Counted from the first letter of the stretch, positions 18,206 through 27,941 are shown. The stretch: 64,000 nucleotides of DNA from Arthrobacter sp. SDTb3-6 (GCF_013376095.1 NZ_JAAMFN010000006.1:1-64000); one strand, 5' to 3'. Made by a program: numbers and translations. The notes: generated by a model not told the origin, from the sequence alone.

Positions 18206-18991
18206 CTACTTCAGCGTAAACGAGTCTATCGTCACCTTGGTCTTGGGTGCACCGTCCCCGGCCCCGGAGGCGCCCGGGGTGATGCCGCCGGCGGCAATCT
18301 TCTCCACTACGTCAAGGCCGCTGGTGACCTTGCCCATGAGGGTGTAGCCGCCGTCGGTCTGGGGAAGGGTGGTGTCCTTGTACGTAATGAAGAACTGCGT
18401 GCCGTTGCTGTAGGTGCTGGCGCCGCGGGCCACCGCGATGCTTCCGGCCGGGTAGAGGCCGTTGGCGGGGGAGTTTTCCACCGGGCCCCACTGGTAGTTC
18501 GGGTCGCCGGCGCCGTCGCCGTTGAGCGAGCCGCACTGCAGCAGCGCAAAGTTGGAGGAGTCCGTCAGGCGGTGGCAGGTCTTGCCCTTGAAGAAGTTGC
18601 TGTCCGCGAGCGACTTGAAGACGGCGGCGGCCTGCGGCGCCTTGGTGCCGTCAATTTCCACGCCCATCGGCTGCCCGTTCAGCGTCAGCGTGCCGGTGAA
18701 CGTCTTGCCGGCCGCGGTGGCCGCCTTGGGGACGGTGGGGCTGTTGGTCCCCGCCGCCGTGGGGGACGCGCCGGCGGTGGGGGTGTTCGTGGCAACGGAG
18801 TCGTTCTTCGGGCCGGAGAAGACCGTCAGGGCAAGGACCACGGCGACGGCGATGGCCACGGCCATGGCCGCGGCGGCAATGATGTTGTCGCGCTTGCGGC
18901 GGGCCAGCTGGTCCTGGTGCATCTGCCGGTTGGCAGCCAGCCGGGCCATGCGTGCCCTGGCCTCCCGGCCGTCCTTTTTGTTGTTAGCCAA
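18206..18991 (-). CDS. membrane-anchored cyclophilin-type peptidyl-prolyl isomerase
   Basis: This 261-residue protein probably helps proline isomerisation during folding of exported proteins. A basic N-terminus (NNKKDGREARARMARLAANR) is followed by one membrane segment (IIAAAAMAVAIAVAVVLALTVF, about 44-65), a Thr/Pro/Ala linker and a cyclophilin domain from about residue 95. The domain shows FFKGKTCHRL, GTQFFITYKDT and GYTLMGKVTSGLDVVEKIA, as expected. The TTG at 18991 has GGAG 8 nt upstream. It is divergent from hisS. Confidence 0.9.
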   Translation of the reverse strand: MANNKKDGREARARMARLAANRQMHQDQLARRKRDNIIAAAAMAVAIAVAVVLALTVFSGPKNDSVATNTPTAGASPTAAGTNSPTVPKAATAAGKTFTGTLTLNGQPMGVEIDGTKAPQAAAVFKSLADSNFFKGKTCHRLTDSSNFALLQCGSLNGDGAGDPNYQWGPVENSPANGLYPAGSIAVARGASTYSNGTQFFITYKDTTLPQTDGGYTLMGKVTSGLDVVEKIAAGGITPGASGAGDGAPKTKVTIDSFTLK

Positions 18992-19074
18992 CGGTGCTTC
19001 TCCATGGTTTCGTCGCGTGTTCCGGGCCTGCACGCCGTGCATGGGACCGGAGCTGGTTGGGGACGGCGGGCCAA

Positions 19075-19102
19075 ACCTTATAAAATGGCAGCCGGATGTC
19101 AG
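19075..19102 (-). promoter_or_regulatory. promoter of the cyclophilin gene
   Basis: Read on the minus strand, CTGACA (19102-19097) is followed 16 nt later by TAAGGT (19080-19075). This is a good vegetative promoter with about an 80-nt leader before the TTG at 18991. It lies in the divergent region between the cyclophilin gene and hisS. Confidence 0.5.
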
Positions 19103-19240
19103 TTTACCCATGGATCTGCGCACCTGAGGCCGGACACGGTGGCGGCATCCGCAGCGCAATCACTTCGTTACCAGGACCGTCCCCTGCCACGTTTGCCGGG
19201 GACGCGCCGTCCTGCACCCCTTGTTAGGAGAGTTCCACCC

Positions 19241-20638
19241 ATGGCACGCAATGCTTCCCTGTCAGGTTTCCCCGAGTGGCTGCCACAGGAGCGGCTGGTG
19301 GAGCAGCATGTGTTGGACACGCTCCGGCGCACCTTTGAACTGCACGGCTTCAGCTCCGTGGAGACCCGCGCGGTGGAAACCGTGGGCCAGCTGCTGCGCA
19401 AGGGCGAGATCGACAAGGAAGTGTATGCGCTCTCCCGCCTCCAGGACGACGACGGCAACGCCTCCTCCAGCGCCAAGGAGGACCCCAACCAGCTGGCCCT
19501 GCACTTTGACCTGACGGTGCCGTTTGCCCGGTACGTGGTGGAAAACGCCGGCTACCTCTCCTTCCCGTTCCGCCGCTACCAGATCCAGAAGGTGTGGCGC
19601 GGCGAGCGCCCCCAGGAGGGCCGTGCCCGGGAGTTCACCCAGGCGGACATCGACGTGGTGGCCGACGGCGTCCTGCCGTTCCGCTACGATGTGGAACTTG
19701 CGCTGGTCATCGCCGAGGCGCTGTCCGCCCTGCCGATCCCCGCCTTCAAGCTGCGCATCAACAACCGCAAGCTGGCCGAGGGCTTCTACCGGGGCATCGG
19801 CCTGGCCGACACCGCCGGAGTGCTGCGCAGCATCGACAAGCTGGAAAAGATCGGCGCAGAGGCCGTGGCCGGGCTGCTTAAAAGCGAACTCGGCGCCAGC
19901 GACGAACAAGCCGCGAAGGCCCTGGCGCTGGCGTCCATCCGCACCGAGGACACGTCCTTCGTGGCGCAGGTGCGCTCACTGGGCGTCACCGACGAACTCA
20001 TGGAGGAGGGCCTGGACGAATTGGAGCAGGTCATTGCCGCGGCCGTGCGGAGCGCACCCGGCTCCGTCGTGGCGGACCTCTCGATCGCCCGCGGCCTGGA
20101 TTACTACACCGGCACCGTCTACGAGACGGTGCTGGTGGGCCACGAGCAGCTCGGCTCCATCTGCTCGGGCGGGCGCTATGACGCACTGGCCCACAAGGGG
20201 AGCCGCAAGTTCCCCGGCGTCGGGCTTTCCATCGGCGTCACGCGCCTGGTTTCACGCATCCTCAGCCAGGAATTCGCCACCGCATCCCGCGCCGTACCCA
20301 CCGCCGTCCTGGTCGCCCTGGCCGACGAGGACTCCTGGCCCGAGGCGCAGGACGTCGCGGCCGCCCTGCGTGCCCGCGGCATCTTCACCGAGGTGGCGGC
20401 CAAGGCAGAGAAGTTCGGCAAACAGATCAAGTATGCGGACAAGCGCGGCATCCCGTTCGTCTGGTTCACCGACGGCGACGGCGCCCACCAGGTCAAGGAC
20501 ATCCGCTCCGGCGAGCAGCTGGCCGCCGATCCCGCTGCCTGGATGCCCCCCGCCGAAGACCTGCACCCGCAAATCGTCACGGCGCAGGGCCGCGCAGCTG
20601 AAGCGGCGCGCGCTGGCGATTCACCGGTAAGCTTCTAG
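19241..20638 (+). CDS. hisS: histidine--tRNA ligase
   Basis: This class II synthetase charges tRNA-His. The 465-residue protein shows motif 2 in [19 protein letters not shown] (about 109-127), the histidine-binding [14 protein letters not shown] (about 281-294) and motif 3 around [12 protein letters not shown]. The C-terminal anticodon-binding domain contains [25 protein letters not shown] 19241 follows TAGGAGAG. The frame is open far upstream, but that part lies opposite other genes and is not conserved. aspS follows 58 bp later. Confidence 0.97.
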   Translation: MARNASLSGFPEWLPQERLVEQHVLDTLRRTFELHGFSSVETRAVETVGQLLRKGEIDKEVYALSRLQDDDGNASSSAKEDPNQLALHFDLTVPFARYVVENAGYLSFPFRRYQIQKVWRGERPQEGRAREFTQADIDVVADGVLPFRYDVELALVIAEALSALPIPAFKLRINNRKLAEGFYRGIGLADTAGVLRSIDKLEKIGAEAVAGLLKSELGASDEQAAKALALASIRTEDTSFVAQVRSLGVTDELMEEGLDELEQVIAAAVRSAPGSVVADLSIARGLDYYTGTVYETVLVGHEQLGSICSGGRYDALAHKGSRKFPGVGLSIGVTRLVSRILSQEFATASRAVPTAVLVALADEDSWPEAQDVAAALRARGIFTEVAAKAEKFGKQIKYADKRGIPFVWFTDGDGAHQVKDIRSGEQLAADPAAWMPPAEDLHPQIVTAQGRAAEAARAGDSPVSF

Positions 20639-20696
20639 ACAAACCATTTTTTGCGGCCCCGCAACGCGGCCGTCCACCACCATTGAAAGGAATGCT

Positions 20697-22460
20697 GTGC
20701 TGCGCACACATGACCTGGGCTCCTTGCGGGCTGAACACATTGGACAGACTGTAACCCTCGCGGGGTGGGTTGCCCGCCGCCGCGACCACGGCGGCGTCGC
20801 GTTCCTTGACCTGCGTGACGAGACAGGTGTGTCGCAGATTGTCGTCCGCGAGGAGGAAGTGTTCCACGCGCTGCGCAACGAGTATGTGCTCAAGGTCACC
20901 GGCACCGTCTCCCGCCGTCCCGACGGAAACGAAAACCCGGCCCTCGCCACGGGCGGGATCGAAGTCGTGGCCGATGACGTCGTCGTGCTCAACGAGGCCG
21001 CGCCGCTGCCCTTCCAGCTGGACGGGCATGTGGAAGTTGGCGAGGAAGCGCGCCTGAAGCACCGCTACCTGGACCTGCGCCGCCCCGTCATGCAACGCAA
21101 CCTGCGGCTGCGCTCCGAAGCCAACCGCGTGGCCCGCACCCTGTTGCACGAGCACGGTTTCGTGGAAATCGAGACGCCCACGTTGACCCGTTCGACGCCG
21201 GAAGGCGCCCGTGACTTCCTGGTCCCCGCCCGCCTGGCGCCAGGTTCCTGGTATGCGCTCCCGCAGTCCCCGCAGTTGTTCAAGCAGCTGTTGCAGGTGG
21301 GCGGCTTTGAGAAGTACTTCCAGATCGCACGCTGCTACCGCGACGAGGACTTCCGCGCCGACCGGCAGCCCGAGTTCACGCAGCTGGACATTGAGGCGAG
21401 CTTTGTGGACCAGGACGACATCATTGCCCTGGGTGAGAAGATCGTTGCCGCGCTGTGGCAGCTGATCGACGTGGAAATCCCGACGCCGATCCAGCGCATG
21501 ACCTACCGCGATGCGATGGCCCGCTACGGCTCCGACAAGCCGGACCTGCGCTTCGGCCTGGAACTGAGCGACCTGACCGAATTCTTCAAGGACACCGGCT
21601 TCGGCGTCTTCAAGGCACCTTATGTTGGCGCCGTGGTCATGCCGGGCGGGGCCTCGCAGCCGCGCCGCCAGCTGGACGCATGGCAGGAATGGGCCAAGCA
21701 GCGCGGCGCCAAGGGCCTGGCCTACGTCCTGTACAAGGAGGGCGGCGAACTGGCCGGCCCCGTGGCGAAGAACCTGACCGACGCCGAGCGTGCCGGCCTG
21801 GCCGAGGCCGTCGGGGCGAAGCCCGGCGACTGCATCTTCTTCGCCGCCGGCGAGGTCAACCCCTCGCGGGCCCTGCTCGGTGCCGCCCGCGTGGAGATCG
21901 GCCACCGCACCGGCCTGATCAACCCCGCCGACTGGGCCTTTGTCTGGATCGTGGACGCGCCCATGTTTGAGCGTGCCGCGGACGCGGTGGCTTCCGGCGA
22001 CGTCGCCGTGGGCAGCGGCCAGTGGACGGCCGTCCACCACGCCTTCACCTCGCCCAAGCCCGAGTTCATGGACACCTTTGACAAGGATCCGGAGAGCGCG
22101 CTGTCCTACGCCTACGACATTGTCTGCAACGGCAACGAGATCGGCGGCGGGTCCATCCGTATCCACCAGCGCGACGTCCAGGAGCGCGTGTTTGAACTCA
22201 TGGGCCTGGACAAGGAGGCGGCGCAGACGAAGTTCGGCTTCCTTCTCGAGGGATTCAAGTTCGGTGCGCCGCCGCACGGCGGCATTGCCATTGGCTGGGA
22301 CCGGGCCGTGTCCCTGCTGGCCGGCATGGACTCGATCCGCGACGTCATTGCCTTCCCGAAGTCCGGCGGCGGCTACGACCCGCTGACCGCGGCGCCCGCC
22401 CCGATCACGGAGCAGCAACGCAAGGAAGCCGGCGTGGACTTCAAGCCCGAGGTCAAGTAG
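20697..22460 (+). CDS. aspS: aspartate--tRNA ligase
   Basis: This class II synthetase is of bacterial AspRS type. The 587-residue protein has the N-terminal OB-fold with [19 protein letters not shown] (about 23-41), motif 2 [23 protein letters not shown] (about 206-228), the bacterial GAD insertion domain (about 290-400) and motif 3 [16 protein letters not shown]. The GTG at 20697 (MLRTHDLG) has AAAGGA upstream. Whether it also charges tRNA-Asn was not determined. A strong terminator follows. Confidence 0.97.
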   Translation: MLRTHDLGSLRAEHIGQTVTLAGWVARRRDHGGVAFLDLRDETGVSQIVVREEEVFHALRNEYVLKVTGTVSRRPDGNENPALATGGIEVVADDVVVLNEAAPLPFQLDGHVEVGEEARLKHRYLDLRRPVMQRNLRLRSEANRVARTLLHEHGFVEIETPTLTRSTPEGARDFLVPARLAPGSWYALPQSPQLFKQLLQVGGFEKYFQIARCYRDEDFRADRQPEFTQLDIEASFVDQDDIIALGEKIVAALWQLIDVEIPTPIQRMTYRDAMARYGSDKPDLRFGLELSDLTEFFKDTGFGVFKAPYVGAVVMPGGASQPRRQLDAWQEWAKQRGAKGLAYVLYKEGGELAGPVAKNLTDAERAGLAEAVGAKPGDCIFFAAGEVNPSRALLGAARVEIGHRTGLINPADWAFVWIVDAPMFERAADAVASGDVAVGSGQWTAVHHAFTSPKPEFMDTFDKDPESALSYAYDIVCNGNEIGGGSIRIHQRDVQERVFELMGLDKEAAQTKFGFLLEGFKFGAPPHGGIAIGWDRAVSLLAGMDSIRDVIAFPKSGGGYDPLTAAPAPITEQQRKEAGVDFKPEVK

Positions 22461-22485
22461 GCGCCCCGTACAGTGCCCCGACAGG

Positions 22486-22518
22486 TGCCGGCCCCCGAGC
22501 GGGGGGCCGGCATTTTTT
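22486..22518 (+). terminator. intrinsic terminator of aspS
   Basis: An 11-bp stem (TGCCGGCCCCC with GGGGGCCGGCA) has a small loop and is followed by TTTTTT. It lies between aspS and the convergent beta-helix gene. Confidence 0.9.
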
Positions 22519-22537
22519 GCTCCAACGCCGGCCCCGC

Positions 22538-23839
22538 CTACCGTCCTTCAACCGTGAGGCCCGCCACGACGCCCGCCAGTTCCGGAACGGCGTGCACGAC
22601 GCCGGAGGGGACACCGGCCGCTATCACGGAACCGCCCACGGTGATGGAGCCGAGGCCGCCCTCCAGCTCCATGGCCGGCACCCCAGCCCCCTCGGTGCGG
22701 ACGTCCCCGCCCACTGACACCGTGCCGATGCGCCCGCCGGGCTTGATGCTCAAGGCGATGGCCGACAGGGGGAGCAGTACGCCCTTGACGAGTGATTCGC
22801 CCGTGCCGCCCTCCGTGCGCAGGTTTGCCCGGATGGTCAGCCGGGGCAGCTCACGGCTGACCTGCACGCCCACGGAACCGTCACCGTGGGTCGTGATGGA
22901 GTCGAATACGGCCTCGCGCAGGGTGCCGTCGTAGACGTTGAAGCCGCGTGCGCCCAGGCCAAATGTTTCCACCGGCCCGTCGACGGTCAGGGTGCCGATG
23001 GCGCCAAAGTTCACAAAGCCGATCCCGCTGGGCCCCCATGACGTCACGGCGCCGTGGGCGTTCCAGGCCGTGACGACGCCCCAATTGTCCAGGACCATGT
23101 CGTTTTGGCCGTAGGTGGTGGTGGTGCCCAGGTTGCGGACCTCCGCGACGTTGGCGCCGCTGATGACAAACACCCCGCCGCTGATCAAATCCGGCGTCCC
23201 GGGGGCAATGCCGCCGTTGGAAAAGACGTCGCCCGTGCTCAGCAGCTCGACGTCAACCGTCCCGCCGTCCGCCTTCCCCGCAGTGTCGCCGTGGCCGCCG
23301 ACAAACACGCCGCCGCCGTGCACCGGCTCGCCGGCGCTGCCGGCCGAGATGCGTTCCAGGCGCGCCGTGAGCCGCACGGCAGGGTCCGGTTGGCGGTTCC
23401 AGACGGTAAACGCGCCCTGCAGGGCCTCCACGCCGAACCCTGCGGGCCGGTCGAAGCGCCCTCGTGTGTCGGCCGCGGTGACGTGGACGCCGTCGGCCTC
23501 GATGCGCCCTGAACGGACCTGCCCGTCCGCTGCGAGGAAGACCTGTCCGGTGGTGGTGACGTTGGCCAGCGACAGGGTGCCCAGTGCGGTGACGGTGGTG
23601 TCGTTATGGATGGCCACCTCATGCGGCGCCGTGGTGATGGTGGTGTCCTGCACCGTGTTGTTGCTCGTGAGCCGCAGCCCCTTGGCGCCAAAGGCCAGGC
23701 TGCCGCCGCGCAGCGACGCGCCGGGCGGCAGCGTCAACGACGGCATGCCGCGCAGGCTGCCGACCACTTCCACCGCCAGGTTCCCGGAACCGAACGCGTC
23801 CGCCAGTTCCTGCGCGCTTGTCACTTTTGTCCATTCCAT
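22538..23839 (-). CDS. hypothetical protein, predicted right-handed beta-helix
   Basis: I do not recognise this 433-residue protein as a characterised family. It is built of short strands separated by Gly/Asn/Asp turns, with recurrent 'GxxTVxGxV' rungs such as IGTLTVDGPVETFG, GRIGTVSVGGDVRTEG and LGSITVGGSVIAAG, which suggests a right-handed parallel beta-helix. No signal peptide, membrane segment, cell-wall anchor or pectate-lyase active site is visible, so it may be cytoplasmic. ATG 23839 (MEWTKVTSAQEL) is preceded by AAGGGG. It converges with aspS and is divergent from an acetyltransferase gene. Confidence 0.7.
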   Translation of the reverse strand: MEWTKVTSAQELADAFGSGNLAVEVVGSLRGMPSLTLPPGASLRGGSLAFGAKGLRLTSNNTVQDTTITTAPHEVAIHNDTTVTALGTLSLANVTTTGQVFLAADGQVRSGRIEADGVHVTAADTRGRFDRPAGFGVEALQGAFTVWNRQPDPAVRLTARLERISAGSAGEPVHGGGVFVGGHGDTAGKADGGTVDVELLSTGDVFSNGGIAPGTPDLISGGVFVISGANVAEVRNLGTTTTYGQNDMVLDNWGVVTAWNAHGAVTSWGPSGIGFVNFGAIGTLTVDGPVETFGLGARGFNVYDGTLREAVFDSITTHGDGSVGVQVSRELPRLTIRANLRTEGGTGESLVKGVLLPLSAIALSIKPGGRIGTVSVGGDVRTEGAGVPAMELEGGLGSITVGGSVIAAGVPSGVVHAVPELAGVVAGLTVEGR

Positions 23840-23978
23840 GCTGACCGCCCCTTGGATGACTTCCGCCGTGCTGGATGGCCGCCTGCCCGCAATCCGAGGG
23901 CAGTGGCTTGGTGAAACTCTAGTTCGTCTCCGGGACGGTGGGCAGGGGCGGGAGGAAATTTCCGGCGGGCAGCGCACG

Positions 23979-23984
23979 TAACAT
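23979..23984 (+). promoter_or_regulatory. -10 box of a probable leaderless acetyltransferase gene
   Basis: TAACAT is followed by 6 nt and the ATG at 23991, leaving no room for a leader. No clear -35 box is seen. Confidence 0.5.
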
Positions 23985-23990
23985 GGTGCC

Positions 23991-24803
23991 ATGACCCACG
24001 CCGCCCCTCCGCCCGCCGCACTGGACGAGTTGGAAGCCTTGATGGACCGGGCCTGGCCGGCACCCGTGCGGGAGGTCCTTGACGGCTGGGTCCTGCGTTC
24101 CGCCGGGTCCGTCACCCAGCGGGCCAATTCGGTGTGGCCCGCCGCCGCGCCGCCGGACCTGGAGGCGGCGTTCCGGGAAGCCACCGCCTGGTATGCCACC
24201 CGCCGCCAGCCGGTCATCTTCCAGGTGACGGACCGGCCGGAAAATGCTGCCGTGGCCCGCCTGCTGGACCGGCACGGCTATTCACGCCGGTCGGAGACCC
24301 TGATCATGACGGCGGCCGGGCCGGGCGCCGCGCCCGTATCCGGCCCGGCGGCGGGCATCGGCACGGCGCCCGGTGTGGCAGTCAGCCTGGCGGACACGCC
24401 GTCGGAGGATTGGCTGGACCTGTGGTGGCGCGTGGACGGCAGAGGCGGCGCGGCGGAGCGCCACCTGGCACGGTCCATCATCCAGGGCACGCCGTCCCTG
24501 TACGCGTCGGCGGTCGACGGGCAGGGGACGGTCATGGGCACCGGGCGGCTGAGCCTGCTCGACGGCTGGGGCGGCGTGTACTGCATGGCCACCCATCCCG
24601 GGTTCCGCCGGCAGGGCATTGCCTCGGCGGTCCTGGACGCGCTGCTGGGCGCCGGGCGGGAGGCCGGGGCAGCCCGTTTTTGGCTCATGGCCACCGAGGC
24701 CAATGCCGCGGCGCGGGCCCTGTATGAATCGGCCGGATTCGCCGAGGCCGGCCGCTACCACTACCGGCAGGCGCCGCTGCGGCGGGCACCCTCGGCCTGC
24801 TGA
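23991..24803 (+). CDS. GNAT-family N-acetyltransferase
   Basis: This 270-residue protein has a C-terminal GNAT domain: VYCMATHPGFRRQGIASAVLDALL (about 193-216) is the acetyl-CoA pocket and FWLMATEANAAARALYESAGF follows. The N-terminal half (about 10-105) looks like a degenerate second GNAT fold, with RQPVIFQVTDRPENAAVARLLDRHGY. This two-domain layout is common in actinobacteria. The substrate is unknown. ATG 23991 sits 6 nt after TAACAT. The gene converges with the acVLRF1 gene after 28 bp. Confidence 0.88.
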   Translation: MTHAAPPPAALDELEALMDRAWPAPVREVLDGWVLRSAGSVTQRANSVWPAAAPPDLEAAFREATAWYATRRQPVIFQVTDRPENAAVARLLDRHGYSRRSETLIMTAAGPGAAPVSGPAAGIGTAPGVAVSLADTPSEDWLDLWWRVDGRGGAAERHLARSIIQGTPSLYASAVDGQGTVMGTGRLSLLDGWGGVYCMATHPGFRRQGIASAVLDALLGAGREAGAARFWLMATEANAAARALYESAGFAEAGRYHYRQAPLRRAPSAC

Positions 24804-24831
24804 CCCGGCACGCCGGTCCGCCCGGGGCGCG

Positions 24832-25479
24832 CTAGGCCGGCGGGTCGGTGACGCGGATCCGGACGGCACAAAAGTCGGCCGCCGCCCGGGCCAGCACCGC
24901 CAGGTTGGGCCCGCCCACCGCGAGGGGGGCCAGCCGCGGCCGGGCCGCGTAGGGCCGCAGGGCCGGCTCCGCCAGCACGGCCTCCACCAGCGCCTTGTCG
25001 CCGCCCGTGGCCAGGTATTCAAAGGTGTGTCCGTGGAAAATCCGGGCAGCGTCCGCGGCCGCCTTGGCCACGAGCGAATCGGCCTGGTTCGCGCGGCGCC
25101 GGGCAAAACGGTGCTGTGACTGGCCGCCCGCGGCGGTCTTCGACTGCACGTACTTGCTGCCGCACTTGTGCTCCAGCAGCTCCCCGCCCACCGCAACGCC
25201 CACGGCATAGCCGCCCCGGCGCACCAGCACCAGGCCCATGGTCCGCTCCTGCGACGCCAGCGATTCCAGCCGCTCCAGCAGGCCGGGCCCGCGCCCGGGG
25301 CGCCCGTCCTCGGGCCACGGCGGGGCGAACACCGCCTCGGCGCCGTCGCGCATGCCCAGCCTGACGCCGTCGTCCGTGTCCGCCAGCGAGTCGCGGCCGC
25401 CGTGGCCGTCGGCGAACCGGGCCACCCAGCCGGACAGGCGGTTGGCGGGAACGAAGGCGGTGCGGCTCGGCTCTCTCAC
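24832..25479 (-). CDS. acVLRF1-type peptidyl-tRNA hydrolase (Vms1/eRF1-like)
   Basis: The 215-residue protein fits the actinobacterial Vms1-like release factor 1 family, whose members hydrolyse peptidyl-tRNA on stalled large ribosomal subunits. AAGGQSQHRFARRRANQ (GGQ at 118-120) is the loop equivalent to the GGQ of eRF1 and the GSQ of Vms1. The preceding GLVLVRRGGYAVGVAVGGELLEHKCGSKYVQSK region matches the Vms1/eRF1 domain-2 fold. GTG 25479 is the start. An in-frame GTG at 25491 is an alternative. It is divergent from rarA, with only 43 bp between the two starts. Confidence 0.85.
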   Translation of the reverse strand: MREPSRTAFVPANRLSGWVARFADGHGGRDSLADTDDGVRLGMRDGAEAVFAPPWPEDGRPGRGPGLLERLESLASQERTMGLVLVRRGGYAVGVAVGGELLEHKCGSKYVQSKTAAGGQSQHRFARRRANQADSLVAKAAADAARIFHGHTFEYLATGGDKALVEAVLAEPALRPYAARPRLAPLAVGGPNLAVLARAAADFCAVRIRVTDPPA

Positions 25480-25486
25480 GCCTGCC

Positions 25487-25492
25487 ACGATA
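25487..25492 (-). promoter_or_regulatory. -10 box of a probable leaderless acVLRF1 gene
   Basis: On the minus strand TATCGT is followed by 7 nt and then GTG 25479. It lies back to back with the rarA -10 box at 25511-25516. Confidence 0.45.
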
Positions 25493-25510
25493 CCGCCCGC
25501 GGGCGGCCGA

Positions 25511-25516
25511 TAGGCT
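25511..25516 (+). promoter_or_regulatory. -10 box of rarA promoter
   Basis: TAGGCT is followed by 6 nt (AAAGGG) and GTG 25523. The spacing fits a leaderless transcript, although AAAGGG also resembles a ribosome-binding site. Confidence 0.45.
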
Positions 25517-25522
25517 AAAGGG

Positions 25523-26974
25523 GTGACTGACCTCTTTGACAGTGCGTTCGGCGACGATGACGGGGACGACGCCGGCACCCCCTCCCTGGGCGGGACCCCC
25601 GCCGGCGGTTCGCGGCCCCGCAGCCCCCTGGCCGTGCGGATGCGCCCGCGCACCCTCGACGAGGTGGTGGGCCAGCAGCACCTGCTCGGCGCCGGATCCC
25701 CGCTGCAAATGCTGGCAGCAGGCGGCAGCAGCGGGGGAGCGGCCGGCCCGGCCTCGGTCATGCTCTGGGGCCCGCCCGGGACGGGGAAGACCACGCTGGC
25801 CCATGTCATTGCCCGCGGCCCGGGCAGGAAGTTTGTGGAACTGTCCGCCATCACCGCCGGCGTCAAGGACGTCCGCCGGGTCATGGACCAGGCGCTCACC
25901 GACCGTGACCTGCACGGGCGCACCACGGTGCTCTTCCTCGACGAGATCCACCGCTTCAACAAGGCCCAGCAGGACGCGCTGCTGCCCGGGGTGGAAAACC
26001 GCTGGGTGGTGCTGATCGCCGCCACCACCGAAAACCCGTCGTTTTCCGTGGTGGCGCCGCTGCTCTCCCGCTCCATCCTGCTGACCCTCAAGCCCCTGAC
26101 CAACGCCGACATCCAGGGCCTGGTGGAGCGCGCAGTGGCCGATCCCCGCGGGCTGGACGGCCTGGTCACGCTCACCGACGAGGCGCTGGACCACCTGGTC
26201 CGGCTGGCCGCCGGCGATGCCCGCCGTGCCCTGACCACCCTGGAGGCCGCCGCCGGCGTGGCACTGTCCGAGGGCGGCCTGCCGGACGCCGGCACCCCCG
26301 TGGAAGTCGACCTCGCCATTGCCGAGCGCGCCATTGACGCTGCGGCGGTGCGCTACGACCGGGCCGGGGACCAGCACTACGACATCATCAGCGCCTTCAT
26401 CAAGTCGGTGCGCGGCTCCGACGTCGACGCCGCCCTGCACTACCTGGCCCGGATGCTGGAGGCAGGGGAGGACCCGCGCTTCATCAGCCGCCGCATCATG
26501 ATCTCCGCCGCCGAGGACGTGGGCATGGCCGACCCCACCGCGTTGCAGACGGCCGTTGCCGCAGCCCAGGCCGTGGCGCTCATTGGCATGCCCGAGGCCC
26601 GGATCATCCTGGCCGAGGCCGTGGTCCACGTGGCCACCGCGCCCAAGTCCAACGCCGCCTACAACGGCATCAACGCCGCGATCGCGGATGTCCGGGCCGG
26701 GCGGGGCACCATGGTCCCGGCCCCGCTGCGCGACGCCCACTACGCAGGGTCCGCCGGCCTGGGCCACGGGAAGGGCTACATCTACTCCCACAATTCGCCC
26801 CACTCCATCGCCACACAGCAGTACCCGCCCGACGACCTCGTGGGACGCGACTACTACCAGCCCACGGGAAACGGACTGGAACGGGACCTCACGGTGCGGG
26901 TGCAACGCCTGCGCGCGATCATCCGCGGCCAGGCCCAGGGTCCCGGCAAGGCCCAGGGTTCCGGCAAGGCCTAG
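25523..26974 (+). CDS. rarA: replication-associated recombination protein A (RarA/MgsA)
   Basis: This AAA+ ATPase acts at stalled replication forks. The 483-residue protein has Walker [13 protein letters not shown] (about 84-95), Walker [15 protein letters not shown] and sensor-1 AATTENPSF. The C-terminal half is the tetramerisation region (KYIYSHN-like [28 protein letters not shown]). The last 15 residues ([15 protein letters not shown]) are encoded by an 18-bp tandem repeat that continues past the stop. GTG 25523 is the start. It precedes rpsD by about 260 bp. Confidence 0.95.
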   Translation: MTDLFDSAFGDDDGDDAGTPSLGGTPAGGSRPRSPLAVRMRPRTLDEVVGQQHLLGAGSPLQMLAAGGSSGGAAGPASVMLWGPPGTGKTTLAHVIARGPGRKFVELSAITAGVKDVRRVMDQALTDRDLHGRTTVLFLDEIHRFNKAQQDALLPGVENRWVVLIAATTENPSFSVVAPLLSRSILLTLKPLTNADIQGLVERAVADPRGLDGLVTLTDEALDHLVRLAAGDARRALTTLEAAAGVALSEGGLPDAGTPVEVDLAIAERAIDAAAVRYDRAGDQHYDIISAFIKSVRGSDVDAALHYLARMLEAGEDPRFISRRIMISAAEDVGMADPTALQTAVAAAQAVALIGMPEARIILAEAVVHVATAPKSNAAYNGINAAIADVRAGRGTMVPAPLRDAHYAGSAGLGHGKGYIYSHNSPHSIATQQYPPDDLVGRDYYQPTGNGLERDLTVRVQRLRAIIRGQAQGPGKAQGSGKA

Positions 26975-26998
26975 GCTTCCGGCCAGGCCCAGGGTTCC
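26927..26998. repeat. four 18-bp tandem repeats spanning the rarA stop codon
   Basis: Four near-identical 18-bp copies lie at 26927-26944, 26945-26962, 26963-26980 and 26981-26998. The third differs by two substitutions, one of which creates the TAG that ends rarA. The unit encodes GKAQGS in the rarA frame. Confidence 0.85.
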
Positions 26999-27043
26999 GG
27001 CCCGGCCGGGACCGCTGCGTCGAACAGGCAAGGCCGCGGGTGG

Positions 27044-27232
27044 TAGAGTGGATGGCGCACTGGCAAGCCCCGGCTCCATGCCCAACCCCAGGAACTTTTG
27101 ATGCGGCCCCCGGCCGCCCCAACCTGTGCGGATGGCCATGCCCGGGTGCTGCAGCGAAAGGGCGGCAACAGCCCCAACTCTCCACCATGGAGGCCAGGAC
27201 ACACAGTTGTTGCAAATATTGGAAGGACACAA
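27044..27232 (+). promoter_or_regulatory. rpsD promoter and leader
   Basis: TAGAGT (27044-27049) is the best -10 candidate, with TCGAAC 18 bp upstream as a weak -35. It would give a leader of about 175 nt before rpsD. S4 represses its own operon in other bacteria, and a long leader would allow that, but I could not identify a specific S4-binding structure by eye. Confidence 0.35.
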
Positions 27233-27859
27233 GTGGCTAACAGCACACGTGCCCGCCGGCAGGCCCGCCTTTCGCGGTCCCTCGGCATTGCTCTGACCCC
27301 CAAGGCAGCCAAGTACCTTGAGCGCCGCCCGTACGGCCCCGGCGAGCATGGACGCGCCCGCAAGAAGCAGGACAGCGACTACGCCGTCCGCCTCCGCGAA
27401 AAGCAGCGCCTGCGCGCCCAGTACGGCATCCGCGAAGCACAGATGACCCGTGCCTTCGAGGAAGCCAAGCACACCAAGGGCATGACCGGTGAAAACCTGG
27501 TCGAGATCCTGGAAACCCGTTTGGACGCCCTGGTCCTGCGTGCCGGCTTTGCCCGCACCACCGCCCAGGCACGCCAGCTGGTTGTGCACCGCCACATCAT
27601 GGTTGACGGCGCCCGCGTGGACCGTCCCTCGTTCCGCGTTGCCGAGGGTCAGCTGATCCACGTGCACCCGCGCAGCCAGACCATGGTTCCGCTGCAGCTT
27701 GCTGCCGCCGGTGCACACCGCGATGTACTGCCCGCCGTTCCGGCCTACTTGGACGTGAAGCTGGAGAGCCTGCAGGCCCGCCTGGTTCGCAAGCCCAAGC
27801 GCGTCGAGGTTCCCGTAACCTGTGAAGAGCAGCTGGTCGTCGAATTCTACTCACGCTAA
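27233..27859 (+). CDS. rpsD: 30S ribosomal protein S4
   Basis: S4 is a primary 16S rRNA-binding protein needed early in 30S assembly. The 208-residue protein has RRQARLSRSLGIALTPKAAKYLERRPYGPG at the N-terminus without the zinc-binding cysteines found in some S4 types, and an S4 RNA-binding domain (RLDALVLRAGFARTTAQARQLVVHRHIMVDG, about 93-123). GTG 27233 follows GGAAGGA. It is transcribed alone, away from the large ribosomal operons, and ends at a strong terminator. Confidence 0.97.
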   Translation: MANSTRARRQARLSRSLGIALTPKAAKYLERRPYGPGEHGRARKKQDSDYAVRLREKQRLRAQYGIREAQMTRAFEEAKHTKGMTGENLVEILETRLDALVLRAGFARTTAQARQLVVHRHIMVDGARVDRPSFRVAEGQLIHVHPRSQTMVPLQLAAAGAHRDVLPAVPAYLDVKLESLQARLVRKPKRVEVPVTCEEQLVVEFYSR

Positions 27860-27908
27860 ATTTCTGGCGGAACGTAGGGCCGGCACTGTCCGGTTCGACA
27901 CCTTGGGA

Positions 27909-27941
27909 GCAGCCCGCGGCACTCGCCGCGGGCTGCTTTTT
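27909..27941 (+). terminator. intrinsic terminator of rpsD
   Basis: A perfect 12-bp stem (GCAGCCCGCGGC with GCCGCGGGCTGC) and a 4-nt loop are followed by TTTTT. Confidence 0.93.

Noticed and set aside
17648-19240. N-terminal extension of hisS by about 530 codons
   Set aside because: The frame is open but lies opposite the DUF349 and cyclophilin genes and encodes low-complexity sequence. The conserved HisRS start with ribosome-binding site is at 19241.
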